A stretch of 64,000 nucleotides of DNA from Aldrovandia affinis (lineage: Eukaryota; Chordata; Actinopteri; Notacanthiformes; Halosauridae). This document shows positions 34,601-47,557 of the stretch, one piece after another. Both the position numbers and the translations under genes were made by a program. The notes beneath the pieces are model-generated. The model saw only the letters and a program-made list of their open reading frames with translations, had not been told where the DNA came from and ran no database searches. The stretch spans positions 3,941,154 through 4,005,153 of the forward strand of contig JAINUG010000015.1 in NCBI GenBank assembly GCA_029706075.1. Reading direction: 5' to 3'. Within the stretch, counting starts at the first letter, position 1. Every line of letters starts with the position of its first letter.

Positions 34601-37079
34601 TCTCTCACTCCCTGGCGGATTTAACAGGGGGCTGTTTGATATGAAACTTTGGGCCCCGCTCCTGGAGAACTGATATTCTCCCATGCCAAGGACTACAACA
34701 GAGTGTAGATGAAACCATGACAAAGTCACCCTAAAAGAAGGTCCTATTTGACAGGATATTATTTTGTATTTATAATCATGCTGCTCAAATATGTTATACA
34801 TAATCACTGAATCTATGCCTCAGAGGCAAACGTTAGACAATTTGAAACAGTACAGGTGAGTAAATGTGACTTTTGTGTTCACATTTAGGTATTATATAGC
34901 ATATGAGAGGTAATTAACTTCCAATAACAAAAGATAAACACATACTTGTATTCATATGTGGCAATAAACGGATATTTGTTTTATGAAGGTTTATGAAACC
35001 TAAATATGCAAAATAATAACAACAACAAAACCATGTACAATATAAGGTAAATTAAAATACTTAAAATGTAACAAAACTACATGATACATCATGAATGAAC
35101 TCATCAGTTTTAAAAGTATAGAAACATATTTATGTAGCTGTATGACATTCATCATAGTTAAAGTTTTTAATTCATCATAGTTATGTTTTGTAAAATCACT
35201 TTGCATTGACTACAAAACATATGCAAATCCCTCTGACATTGGCCTGATGAAGATGCACTTGGATCAAGATGACACAAAATGTGTTGTGTGCCCCCTAAAT
35301 ATAGGCATGTGGCCCTGTAAATAGACTTCTTTAATGAGAGTTACCATTCTTGTTCAGTTTAGAACAGGCACATCGTAAATCCACAAATACATATATGTTA
35401 CATGGATGCATGAACCTAATAATCTGTGGTCAATATAAGCCAATGCTGATGCTATAAATATCAGTTTATCTGTGCAGCGCCTGATCTGAACTGATGCTGC
35501 CTGGTGCAACATGTATTATAAGCTTGAACAAAAACCATGTGGAAATGGAGGCCAAGGAGAGAGTCAAAATGATTAGGGGGGTGTTGAGTGTGAGAGAGAA
35601 CGGAGCACTCCTTGAGATTTGGGATTAAATAAATAATAAGGAAAAAAGTAACTGCCATCAAAACAGAAAAATCGAATGGTCTTGGTGAGTAGTGAGTACA
35701 AGGCTTCGTCAGGGCCTTTAGACTCTGATACTGCTGATGTGTAATGGAAACTGTCCAACACATCACACTGACCACATTCATGTTTGTACTGGGTGGGACT
35801 GTTTTAATCACTTCAGAGGGAGACACTGGAAAATGTATATATATTTTGGGAAAACCTTCTACTTAAAATATCTGACAGCAGATACCTCAGTGTTTTATGC
35901 TGTAAACATAATACTTACTGAAAATAATCTTCCTACAGTATAGCCCAAATATAGCAAGACTGTCAAAGTGAATGCACCCAAAATATTGATGTAGAACATT
36001 AAAACAACCAGGAACTGGCTGAAACGAAACAGGAAACGTGGAGGGGGGTTTGGCTGCAACACAGGAAAGTGCTGATAGGGATCAGGGAGGGAGTATTCCA
36101 GGCCTACATTGCAGGAGACATGCAGAATGGCCATTGCCCAGCACTGCATTACATTGTGCCTGCTCCCAGGGCAACTATGTGGGCACAGCCACATAGAAAA
36201 ACAAACCATCCCCCCACCACCACCACCACCCTACCTCTGTGATTAATAACCCATACGCGACCACCACCATCTGTACACAGATAATGTGTGGCCAGCGCCT
36301 GCACGAGGCACACAGGCTGTGGTTTGTCACATTTTTAAGTGCAGTCAAGAGCATCGCATTGGGGCACCAATTCAGTACACACACTGAAACACTGTTCTAC
36401 ACTGTTCTGTCATATGTTTTGCAAAGAGGGTGCCAGTGAGGCTATTATTTGTGTGTTTCTATTAAATTACGGAATTCAATGCATGGCTGAATTAAAATAA
36501 CGACTGGGTTGATCTTTGCCAGTTTCCATCTTCCATCTGCCCTCAAGATGCAAATTCACTACAGAAAGAAATATAAGCAACTCTATATCTATTAATATTT
36601 TGGAACACTGGACATGATTTTAATGCTCAACATATTTATTTCTGTTCCAAAAATCTTGCAGGAAAGATAAAAATGATGGTAATGAATACAACTTTCTATA
36701 TAAAAACATAATGTATATCTTCAAATATTTACAACATTTAAATTATTTACTAATATAAAACATTACATACCACTGAAAAATTATTATACTCATTAATAGT
36801 AAATATACACCACGCTGAAACTGGAGAAGCTAGGGGCATATCTGTACCCCCAGCTGCAATGTAAATGTTGAGATTGCCGGTGTAGATGACAATCAAGTAG
36901 AATCAAAGACCATTTGTATTGAGGCATGTGACTGATGAGATTTCCCACATCTGTTACAGTCTTACCTATCCCGCGATGCGAGTGGGGGTTAAGAGTATCA
37001 CATTTCCCTTTGTATCAATTTTCCTGAAAAAGCAAGAGGCTTGCAGGAAATCGCTGCCAAATATCCACAACCCCCCTCC

Positions 37080-37515
37080 TTCCGCAACAGACCTCAGTGC
37101 CTTCAAAGGTGTAAAAGATTTCGAGAGAAAAGAGGCGGGGTCGCAAGAAGGCTACCTACGAGTTTAGCCAAGTGCGGGTAGGTGAAACGCGAAGTGCGAT
37201 CCAGCCAATCTGCTCGCAGTGCTGCTCTTTTTGGGGTTTCCTAAGGGGAGGAGGCTTATCAGAAGGCCATTTGTTCTTACCGAGAGTTTGCGATCGAGCC
37301 AGTGTGAGAGACACGGTACAGCTGTGCGGTCGGATGTGGACTGGATTTGCGAGAACGCAACTTTTTTTCCGGAGAGGCTCGAAATTCCCTCGTGTTTCTT
37401 TTCATGAGTGACTAGAGTTTTTTTTAAGATTAGTTGTGTGCTTAAAAATAGAAGTGCAGTTATTTCTGTTGTGCGTCTTGCTAAGCCGGAGTTTATTGGG
37501 ACCAAAACAGCCAAG
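37080..37515 (+). promoter_or_regulatory. promoter and 5' UTR of the plus-strand gene
   Basis: CpG density rises here against an AT-rich background (CGAGAGAAAAGAGGCGGGG, GAAACGCGAAGTGCG, GTTTGCGATCGAGCC, CGGTCGGATG). There is a GC box, GAGGCGGGGTC, near 37133, and a CCAAT box, CCAGCCAATCTG, near 37200. No TATA box is placed to fit, so a broad CpG-type start is likely. A four-codon upstream frame (ATG AGT GAC TAG) lies at 37404-37415. The in-frame stop at 37405-37407 shows that the ATG at 37516 is the first in its frame. The exact transcription start cannot be read from the sequence. Confidence 0.65.
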
Positions 37516-37570
37516 ATGTCAGATATTTCTGTGAATGACCATCTTGAGGGGATATTGTCAGACTTCGAGG
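37516..37570 (+). CDS. first coding exon of an unnamed Ser/Pro-rich protein gene
   Basis: The exon encodes MSDISVNDHLEGILSDFE plus the first base of an alanine codon. The start codon has a good context (GCCAAGATGT, A at -3) and sits just downstream of a CpG-bearing promoter. The donor is GAGG|GTAGGT. The exon ends in phase 1, which matches the acceptor at 47557: joining the two gives SDFEALKRSFDIEDVDEIP without a break. The N-terminal 25 residues look like a short amphipathic helix (hydrophobic V, L, I, L, F, L and F spaced at about 3-4). I do not recognise the family. Confidence 0.85.
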
Positions 37571-40500
37571 GTAGGTCCATACGACTGCTACTGTTACCTG
37601 GATTACTAAAACTATTAACTACTTGTACTAATACTCTAGCAGTAGATATTGGAAGATTTGCTTATTTTGTATCATATTGAAAATGTCACTCCAGAAAACT
37701 AAACTGTCAAATGTGGTGATTTTTTTTCCTATAATTTTTTGGAGGCAATGTGAAAACGCGGGCACTGGTCTTAAAAATTGTTTTGGAAAACTTTCTAAAA
37801 CAAGCTTTATTGAAGCATATTGTAAAATAAAAATATATTCCTCGGTCTTTATAGCGTCTCCATTTCCCCCCCGAAATTGCTTTCAAAAATATGTTATGGT
37901 AAATATATTTAAAATATGATTTCTATGTACATTTTAAGAACATAAACAAAAAGCCAATGTCCATCACCTCCACGCTTCTACTTAACTCATTAACTACCAT
38001 ACTTTTCATCATCCGGGTGAAGCAGTCAGGTAAAAGCATGTGCTGGCAATGAAAATGTGCATGTGTTGTAAAGGCTGCTTTGCAAACACCAATGCCAACT
38101 TTTAGCAGTAGGCTACATATAAATATGTCTTGCATAGTAAGAAAATAATGAGTTGTAACAAAGTGTAGTGGATCAGTGGACCCCACAGAACAGATTCGTT
38201 TATTCATTTATAGACTAGATATGATAAATTGATTTAAAAACTAGCATTTGAGTACATATATAGCCTAATCAAGGTTGTTTTCTTGTGAGAATATAGTACC
38301 TAGCGGCTTATTTCCAGGTAGGATGGGGAGAATTAACGTTGGAGTAAGAGAACGTTAACATACTAAAACTTTTAATCTTTCCGCCCCCAACCCCTCACCA
38401 CACACCTTTTGAATAGAGTAAGATTTGTGTGTTGTCTCTAATGTGACTTTTCACATATACTATTGCACTATAGGTAATGATGTCAGGCTGAATATAGTCA
38501 TGTGAAGCTGAACAGAATACATCAAGGCAATTCAGCAACAGAGTGCGCGCTGTTTGTGGCACATTGCGGTTAAAGTAAATATGAAGGCTTCAGTCCTTTG
38601 CAGTACACCGAATCCCTCTCACCTGCCAGCCTAATGCAGTATGTTTTCTCTCTGTATTTTTAACATTATGAATCATTATTTTATGATTTGTGGGAACCAG
38701 TGTGAGGGATTGGATAGAACAAGAAAGGAATGCAGGGGGAATGATGGCAGCAAAAAAAAAAAAGTTTCTGAAATAAGTCTGTTGATCTGCACTTTATAAA
38801 TTAAGCACTGTAATTTACATGCTAGGTTGATAACCATTTTGCATGACTGTGCTGAATGACTTTAATTGGACAACCCTCTACTTGGCCCTACCACACCTTC
38901 TTGGTAATTTGGCACACATTTTGGAAGAAAAAACACAAGCTTCTCAGTTGATTTTTCACACATGTATGAACAGCAGGGAGAGATCAGAGATTACCCTTTA
39001 ATATAATTTCATGTCATTTTTGTATAATTTTTCTGGTTACACAGGTGTTAATTAGTAAAACAATCAGTTTTGCCAATGAGCGCAAAACAGAATTTGTGTG
39101 GCTTTTGCAGAAAAGGTTAGACTTTACGGCTCTCAGATCTCTCGCACTTTGAGAAGCCGACTGAAACGTGTCAATAACTTTGCGAGTGTGGCACAGGAAA
39201 TGTTAACCTATCCCAGACACTGCCTGCTGCTGCTATCCCAGTGACAAATGTGAACAGTTCTGTGTCTCGTCACATTACTATAGACCACATTGCATCACTA
39301 CATAGGTTCCATTATATACATTGTCATGATCGTAGTCAGTTCTGACTCAAAGAAGTCAAAGTGTCCCACACCGAATTCAAATTTCAGAGTCCATGTTGTT
39401 ATTCAGAATTGATGAAAAGGGGTTCTTCAAACCAGCAGATTTTTTGCGTAAAAAGAAAAAAGAAAATGAAGTAGCCTTTGCGAAGTCTAGGCTTGTAAGA
39501 TTATAAGGGCATTATTACACAAGAGCCTTCGTGCTACTGTGGAACAGAGAAACTTCTTTGATGTTCTGCACGCCGCATTTTAAGTGAAACGGCATGTCAT
39601 CTACAGTGATTTGTGATCAGGAAGAATTGTATTGCCCTTTCCGCTCGTATCAGGAATCCGAATTGTTTGTGAAGAATTCATTTTCAGCAGTTTTCTTTTT
39701 CCCCTTCTGTCTTATAATGCAACCGTAGACTAAAAGGCTGGCTTTAAGTGGTCGATTTGGTGTGACAGCTTCAAATAGAATTCGGTCAAAGAGCACAATT
39801 GTTGGCCTCCATGGCTTCTGAATGGAGCTGTGTCTGTTATGAAATTCACAGTGTTCTTGGCTTTATCAGTGGCAAGGTCAGTTACATCAAACTCAAATCG
39901 TATTTATTTCTTAGCTGATAAACTGTGTGACTTGGGGGGGAATCCTTAATTTAATTGTGTTTAATCTTGAACAAGGACATGGGGTTCATTTAAGAATATG
40001 ATAAGGCCCCACAATAACCCTCATTGAAGACATGCAGGAGTATACAGGGGTCTTGTTAAAGCTGAGAAAGGCAAGGCCTCATGGCACAGTTTATGCGGTG
40101 ATTTGAGTTTTTCTTTCATGGCTGTGTCGTGCTGCTTTTAATTCTGTTCCCTCCATGGCAACCCGATAAACTGACAGTTGAATGAGGCGTGTTCCTGCTC
40201 AGAGCCAAAAGGGAAAAACGAAGGGGCCTGTTCCTATACCCTTGAGACAAAAATGATGGAGCTAAGCCATGCTAAGACTGAAGTTCAAGAGCAGGTGAAA
40301 GCCAGAGATGCCAAATGACTCTCTCTCTGGTGAGGAAGGTTTGGCAGGGACGAGAATAGTTGACCACATTGAGAATGGGGCAGATGTAAAGGAGCTGACC
40401 TGGGCACTTAGCGTCCTGAAATCCAAGACTGCCGTAGTTTGGGGCCTCACTTGATCTTGGGAACGCAATCCCGTGAACCTGGTGGCTGCACCAGCGATCT

Positions 40501-43500
40501 GGTTGCACTGGCAGAGCTGGAAAAAGAGAGGGGCTACATTTTCCATGCTGACAATTGGTACAAAATAAAAATAAAGGATTGGGTTGCAGGCCTTTTGCCA
40601 CATTCTTTCAGCCCTTTGCATTCCAGTTGGCTTTAAAGCATCAGGCTGAAGGCAGCTGATCCTATAGGCACCAAGGATTGGAGGGTTACTGGGGGAGGAG
40701 TGGGAGTGTGGCCTTCCAGTACAAGGCATTAAATCCATCATTCAGGTCTTAATCGCAACTCTGTGTGACCAACCGGCTGATCTGTATTTTTGTTATTTGT
40801 ATTTTTTTATTCTTGGTTTATGGTTTATGAAAATATTTTCGGTGGCACAAGGCAAAGAGGGTTTAGAACTTGGACAGTAAGCATGATGTATGCATACATT
40901 GAGCACATTCTGGACTTTGGTTTGCTGCTGCTCCGATTGTATTGTGTGATTGTTGTCTTTATCACAGCCAGAATGGACCTCTGTTTCTAAACCCTGCTTT
41001 AAACATGCTTGACCCTTCTTAATGAAAGCTAAGCAGACCTAATATGGCTACTGTGAAGTGCTGGCAAGTTGTCCTCCTTATTGTAGAAAACAAACAAACT
41101 TGGAATTTGGCAGAAAAACTGTATTGCAAGATATGGCTGAGACACAAATGGTATGTAATTGCCCAAAGCTGGGTATCTGCAATTATACTGGATGTCTTCA
41201 GCTGGAAGAAGTAAACCTAGTTCTGAACTAAACAGACATATTGTTGCTGCTTTGAACTGTTACATTGTCCTTTTTTCCTGTCATTCAGAAGAATCAAATG
41301 TGACAAATTCAAAAGACATGTTGAGGGTCTTCAGGCCTCAGGCAGGGGCGGAGGTGCTCTCGTCTCCGTGGCAATGGCACTGTAAATGGCAGTCCGGAAT
41401 TCTGGATCCAGATGTGCCCGTGCGCAGAGTAAATTTCCACGGGTAATCAGCACACACCTGATGTTCTCTGTGTTGCTGATGGGGCCGTCAGTAAATACCT
41501 GGGTGGAATGTGAGGACTGAACAAAGAGAGGTCCTCTGGGACAAGTCCTTGCTTGCTCCACAGGACTGTACACTCAGGAGAGGGAACACCGACTTTCACC
41601 CAAACTGTGGAGAGAGAGCCTTCACTGTTCACCAAGGATGATTCAGTTCTCTCCATCTCCCTGTCTAGTGTGAGCATGTATCGCAGCTACAAAACTATGC
41701 TTGAATTCATGGTTGTTTTTTCGTCCACTCTTACCTCAAGCAGCAAAATCAAACAGGATGTTGATATTTGCGACCGAAGAAGCCGGCAAGTCTCCAGAGG
41801 GTAGTCGTTTCTTGAGAGGGTGGTTTATGGCCAGACGAATGCTCAACTCTCACTAGTATTAGTCCTGGAGCCTCCCTCCCAGATTGCCTTGGGGCTTTCA
41901 ACTCTTAATAGATTAAATCAGTCCTTGTGACCCCCTTAGCCAGAGCTTCATACCAGAAGCAATAAATCTTGGGCTGGCTGACCACTGCAGGTCAGCAGCC
42001 TGCCAATACAGCCAGTGTCAAATATCCGTGGTGTTATTTAAGGTGTCAGCCTGGAAAACGCATTGAGTGACTTGCACAATGCTTTCATCATACCACCTTT
42101 AAGGACCAAAACCACCATATGTCTTTGTGAGCTGACCCTGGGGTCACCGTGCTTGTGCCTCATTATCCAGAATGACCTCTATATGTTTACTTAGTTTCTC
42201 AGTTGCTGACATTTGAAAGTTGTATGTTGAAGAGTGTCAGAATTCTGCGTCTCAATCGTCTCAGCATGCTCACTAAGTGACTATAACGTGAGATGCTTCT
42301 TCCCTGGAGAAATCCTCTGGGTTAATAATCTGAATTGCAGTCACAGTTCTTAAAGTAATAGTGCAGTCGAAATCTGATTTTCTTGAGTTATATATCATAT
42401 TTGTACAATACTGTATGAAATTGTCATTAAAAGTAAAAAGAAAAATTGGGTCAATGTTGTTTTGCAATAGTTCTTGATTTGAAATTTCAGTACCTTCTGT
42501 TCTGTTCACAGTTTTTCAGATTGGACTTTTTGCTCTCTTTTTGCTTGACATCAAGAATGTGCTCATTTTAATAGACCAATGAAAATGTGTGTTTGCCTTA
42601 CTACATGCATTCAGTCTTAAGGGCTAGTATAGCTTATGCGGCCATGCTTATTAGCCAAAAAGTTGGTTATAATTAGCTGGCAAATACCTCGCTAAGACAC
42701 AAACACAAATATTTGCTAGACGCAACGGACATTTTATGTGTTATGCCATTGTGCCAAAAACTTCAAACTTTCAGTATCAACCAAAAACATTGCCATGTTA
42801 GCCACATGAAGAGCTTTGTCTTTATTTTCTTATATGTTGCTAACAATAGTTAGTCAATGGGTAGTCCTTGATCATGTCGTTGTTTTTACATCCATGATGA
42901 ATTAAAGGAAGTTTGAGAGTGGACAAAATAGTCAAATCAAATAGACCATCCGCAAGTGTGCCTCAGGAAGGACGTTATCTCCAAATGAGGAGCCCAGATC
43001 CCAGATTATACTTCCTGCTGCACAGGAGTAAACGGCAGATATGCCGCTGTTGTTCTAAAAACATCCATACAGAAAAATACACAGTGTGTAAGTTTGAGGA
43101 GGCTCACAGATTCGCTTGTTTTTTAAAATGAAGTTCAGCAGGTGGTGTACTGCCATTTGCAAATATAGAGGATTAAGGGTCTAAAATCCTGTGGGAATGT
43201 ATTCTTTGGGAAGGAGAGACGGTGCACATAGCTGAGGCAGTAATGCTTTTTAGCAAATTTGAAAGGGTGCCAGTGGCTGCCTGACACCAGACTTTTTTTA
43301 AAACTTTGGATGTATGGGAGGGCGAGTTTATACTTGTGTCTTTGACTTTGATAAAAGAGGCTTGGCTCGGCTGTGCAATTTAAATAGGTAGGTATACTTG
43401 TATAAGTGGCTAATTGAAAGTGCATGCATCTTTCTGTACCTCTAAACAAGCTGTAATGCTTTAGTCTTTTCAACCATGACGATTCTATCAGATTTTATGA

Positions 43501-43511
43501 TTTGTGTAATC

Positions 43512-43526
43512 CTAATGGTGTCTTTT
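43512..43526. repeat. SINE target-site repeat, copy 1 of 3
   Basis: CTAATGGTGTCTTTT here is repeated exactly at 43852-43866 and imperfectly (ATGGTGTTTTTTA) at 44248-44260. The three copies bracket two neighbouring SINEs. Confidence 0.85.
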
Positions 43527-43851
43527 ATTTTATTTTAATGGGCTCACTTACATTTTTTTCTTTTATTTTCCGATTTTACCCCGTTTTCTCCAAATTTGGT
43601 AGCCAATTACCCGTGTGCTTAGTTCAATCCCCCTTACCCCTATAGATCGCTGCCATAGTCCTGTGACCGGCAGTGACAAGGGCGTATCGCTGCTTCCTCC
43701 GAGACAACACTCGTTGTGCTGTCGACTGTAATTCTGGTACCCCAGAACCACTCCTGTGCGCAGCTAACACACACAGCCAATTGCTGCCCCGATGGCACGC
43801 CCGGCCAGAGCCGACTCTGGCGGGACGGGGAATCGAACCCCGGTCTTCGTG
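43527..43851 (-). mobile_element. tRNA-derived SINE, left copy of a pair
   Basis: On the minus strand it begins just inside the tRNA-like head with ACGAAGACCGGGGTTCGATT (B box) and continues through the GAGTCGGCTCTGGCC and TCACAGGACTATGGCAGCG body parts to the CAAATTTGGAGAAAACGG tail. It is the same family as 3005-3404, but the A-box half of the head is missing (5' truncated). It is flanked by exact 15-bp repeats at 43512-43526 and 43852-43866. About 30 bases of AT-rich DNA lie between the tail and the left repeat. Confidence 0.85.
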
Positions 43852-43866
43852 CTAATGGTGTCTTTT

Positions 43867-44247
43867 TTACATTTTTAAATTCTTTTAAATTTTGTTTCTG
43901 ATTTTATCCCATTTTCTCCCAATTTGGTAGCCAATTAGACCCACTATTTTATGTCAATCCCCCCCTAGTAATGTGAGTTTGATGCCGTAGTGCTGTGACC
44001 GGTAGTGACGAAGGCGAAGTAAGGCCTCCTCCGAGACGGCACTCGCCAAGCCGTCGACCGTAACCCGGTACTGCAGGGCCATTCTTATGTGCAGCGAATG
44101 TCATGTTGGCTTCCCTCTCCCCTCCCTGGGGCGGACAGCCAGTCGCCGCCCCTGGTGGTGCTCCCGGCCAGAGCCGACTCTGGCGAGACGGGGAATTGAA
44201 CCCTGGTCTCCGTGGATGTTGTAACCACTGGACCACGCAGGACGCCC
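43867..44247 (-). mobile_element. tRNA-derived SINE, right copy of a pair
   Basis: On the minus strand it starts GGCGTCCTGCGTGGTCCAGT (complete head with A box) and contains the B-box block GGGTTCAATTCCCC. It runs through the body to CCAAATTGGGAGAAAATGGG and ends in an A/T-rich tail. It is closely related to 3005-3404 and longer at the head than the left copy. Its flanks are the repeat copies at 43852-43866 and 44248-44260. Confidence 0.9.
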
Positions 44248-44616
44248 ATGGTGTTTTTTAAATAAGAAAAAGGTCCTTACAGTGTGAGGAAAACAAGTTG
44301 TAAACCTGAACCCATTTAGTTAAAGTCCATAAGGTCACCATGACCCCAGTGGTCATGCTGGTGGATTTTATCAACCAAAAACCCTTGTCCCTGTCTAGCT
44401 AATTGAAGAATACTTTATGGAGCTGTGTGCTTTACATATTGGAGATACTGTAATTCCATGAACTGCGTCATTTTATTCAGTTATTTCAATGGCGGGTAAT
44501 TGGTATCACAATGTACAGGATGGAATGGGCTCACTCCATTGATAAAATAAAATGACTTCTTGTAGATTCAGTGATACTGCTGCAGTCAGTGTAGGGTGGC
44601 TACAGTGTGTGTACAC

Positions 44617-44820
44617 TTAGTGTACTGACTAAGGAACTGCACTTGTAATTCAGAGATTTCATTGTGTTGTTGTACCCTTGAGGAAGGTGCTTAATAAATG
44701 CTGTATAAACGCATAGTATGTAAAGATTTAAGCTATGTCCCTCTAAATAAGGCATCTGATAAATAAGTACGTATATACAGTAATGTAAAAGTAGTAAAAA
44801 TGTAAATAAAAGGCTTGTTC
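44617..44820 (+). mobile_element. degraded SINE with UnaL2-like tail
   Basis: Blocks in order are AACTGCACTTGTAATTCAGA, TTGTTGTACCCTTGAGGAAG followed by GTGCTTAATAAATGCTGTAT, and AAGGCATCTGATAAATAAGT, ending in AATGTAA-type repeats. This is the layout of the SINE at 53991-54228 read in the plus direction, with many substitutions. The family link is by layout, so confidence is moderate. Confidence 0.55.
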
Positions 44821-47557
44821 AGGCTTATTAATATCGATAGACATTTTAAACACTAAACCGCACTTCACCTGAACCAATAATTTTTTTTGCCTCAATGAAG
44901 GTACGCAGTACACAAGAACTCTTGCTTTTTAACGCGTCTCTGTATGCTAAAAAGGTGTGCGCAAACACGCATCAGAGCAAGGTGAGCTGCAAATGTTCGG
45001 GCCCGCATGCCACGCTACCTGCTCCAAAGTTGTTCATGGCCTGCAACTGTCATAACAAAAAGTAGTGGGGGCTGCCTCACCTCCACACACAGACGAGCGA
45101 TGCACCGAGGACACTCATTGTGTTGTTGTGGAATTCCGGGTCAGCGTGAAGGCTGAAGTAATCCGACCCTTCCACCCACAACCCCCAAAGACACCCTTTT
45201 TGTGAATCGACCCTTTGTGCAGAGGAAAGAGCTGCCGTTTCCGCCAAAGGTACACGGATGAAAGGCCTGTGTTTGCCAGTCGATTTTACTCCAGGGTTCC
45301 GGAATGCGGGCACCAAACAACGGCCGTGCAAAGCGCACATCATACATTTCATATTAGTTGGCTCGTTTGGGACAAATGTTGGGTTGGGGAAAAAAAAATT
45401 CTCTTGTGTTCATAGAGAGGCTGTTCCTGCTAAGTGCATCCGCCTCAGAATTCTGTAATATTCTGTAAACTTCCTGTATCATCTTCATAAATGTTCTCCT
45501 CCCCCAATTCCACACTGTAATCCCAGATATATTTCATGCAGCTCTTGTTTGTGTAGGAACGCATGTTTAAAATACGAAGGAGCCACGATATGGACTGTTT
45601 GTATTTGGGACACGCATGTGAAGTGCTAGAATGTGATGCTTGTTATCCTTTATTGTTCTGGCTTCAATCATTATTTTAAGGAATTCCGGGAAAAGATCTT
45701 CAGGTCATTCATCACCTTTTCAGCGGCTCCCTGAGAGAGGACTAGCCCACCTCATAACACGCACACACACAGGATGTGAACCAATAAAAATTACAACATC
45801 AGAGTGACAGCTCAGAGGATTAAAGTAAACTAAACAGGAGGGAGCTGACTCTGACAAGAAGGGAAAAAAGACCAACTATTAGAAGCGTGCAGCAAAGCTG
45901 GTGAATCCAGACCTGTTTTACACCGTAAATATGGCTAGAGAATGCAAATAATCTGATTCATTAGCTCTGATAAGGGGTCCTGGCTGTTTTCACCTTTAAA
46001 ATTCCTGTACTTATGTTTATTATGCCACACTCTTAAGTGTTGACATATGAATGCAGAGGCACATTAGCATTAAGTTATCGTGCATTTCATAAAGTGATTG
46101 ATTCTGGTCACACCCAGTTTGAATTAAGTCTCAGTAAGTCAACCTGTGAACGTATTATTTTATTTAAACATTATCCATCAATTATATATTTGGCTCTCAC
46201 GGTATTGTTATTCACTTGTTGTGAAATCTGGTAATTATTTGTTGATATGATAGATATGGCCTTTTAAAAAAAATATATGCACACAAACACACACATATAC
46301 GTATATATGAAGCACTTTGCAGTTTCTCTGCACTTGAAGCCTTCAACCCAGATAATATATATTTTATGTATTACCAACCCCCTCATGCTGCTGACAAAGT
46401 CAACCCATGTGGAACAATAGTTCTCCTTATTTACGAAGAGGCCAGCGGCCGAGAACAGTGTTCGATGTTCCTGCCTTTGTCCCACGCTGTCTAGCTTTGA
46501 CTGGACTCTGATGTTGGTCTGTAATCATCCTGAACTGTCCTCTATATGGCTCTCAGTCACTCCTGCATTCCAAGCATAGCTTCCAGTGCACTGACCACCC
46601 TGGCCACTGAACATTATTAAAATCCGTCAGCTTTTGGATATTCTGACCAAAAAAATAGAGATTTGTTTAAGTATTTGGCTAGATTTGTAATATTTGTTAT
46701 TGGCCACATTTTTAGGTAATGTTTTTTAACATATAATTAATTTTATTTGAGACAGCCTGGGCAGCAGGGTTGAAACATATTTTTCCTCAGTGATGTCACG
46801 CGGACCTCAAAGGAAGATCAAACGGACACAGTTGTAATTATGACTTGAGTTTAACAATATGTCTGGCAGACGTGTGCTGAATTGTGGGTCTTGTCTGCAT
46901 TTGGCAAAGAAGGGTCGCCACTCAGTGCGTCTGTGGCACTTCAAAATATCTGGAAGATGACAGTTGATTTATTATTGTTATGGAGTTATCACAAGACTGA
47001 GGAACTTTGAAGTAGTCCAGTAGAGATGTGACACAACAATGTATTTTCAGTTAGAAATACTCTATGACCTAGCTATTCATTGGTTTTGAACACTGGCTGT
47101 TTGCCCAAAATAAAAATAAATAAGAATAACTATATTCATATACTTAAAATGATTATGTTGCTTATTCATAACTAATTAGTGAGCATTTTATCATATATTT
47201 GAGCCATACATGGTATATGTTTCTGATTGTTAAATTGCATGGGGACATAATCAAAATGTTTTTCATCAACAATTCTGTTGGCTTTGAAACCTTTTTTGAA
47301 GATTAATAGAGCCAAACTAATGGCTAATTATGGAATTTGTATCTATGGTTCTCAATATGGAACTGTTGATGGAAATATCATGTGTACAGCATAGCACTGG
47401 TCAAAACACTCACACACCTTTTTGCAATGGGAAAAGCAGCTCTACTTATATCCTGTATCTTGTTACTGGAAGTGCAGATAAGTGTTTATAGGTTTGTACA
47501 GAAGCAAGCAATCATTTTACTTTTCTATAGTTAATGTCTGTTTATTTTTCTTCACAG

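Larger units (their letters stand above)
31653..37079. other. intergenic DNA upstream of the plus-strand gene
   Basis: No gene is supported. Two stretches (32300-32880 and 34140-34600) have the texture of conserved non-coding elements and are listed separately. A short CCA-repeat lies at about 36211-36230. The open frames at 34144-34504, 35461-35826 and 35895-36209 show no family similarity. Confidence 0.5.
37571..47557 (+). other. first intron of the plus-strand gene
   Basis: This intron of about 10 kb begins GTAGGT and ends TTTTTCTTCACAG. It contains two SINEs in one target (43527-44247) and a degraded SINE (44617-44820). GC-richer patches lie at 40250-40740, 41330-41800 and 45080-45350; on the minus strand they read through open frames I cannot match to a family. 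Between 37600 and 40200 I see no feature. Confidence 0.75.

Noticed and set aside
37408-37515. N-terminal extension of the plus-strand protein
   Set aside because: The frame is open for 36 codons upstream, but it begins after a stop and has no ATG before 37516.
40262-40741. 159-codon minus-strand frame in the first intron
   Set aside because: Composition and overlapping open frames suggest chance, and no domain or splice structure was found.
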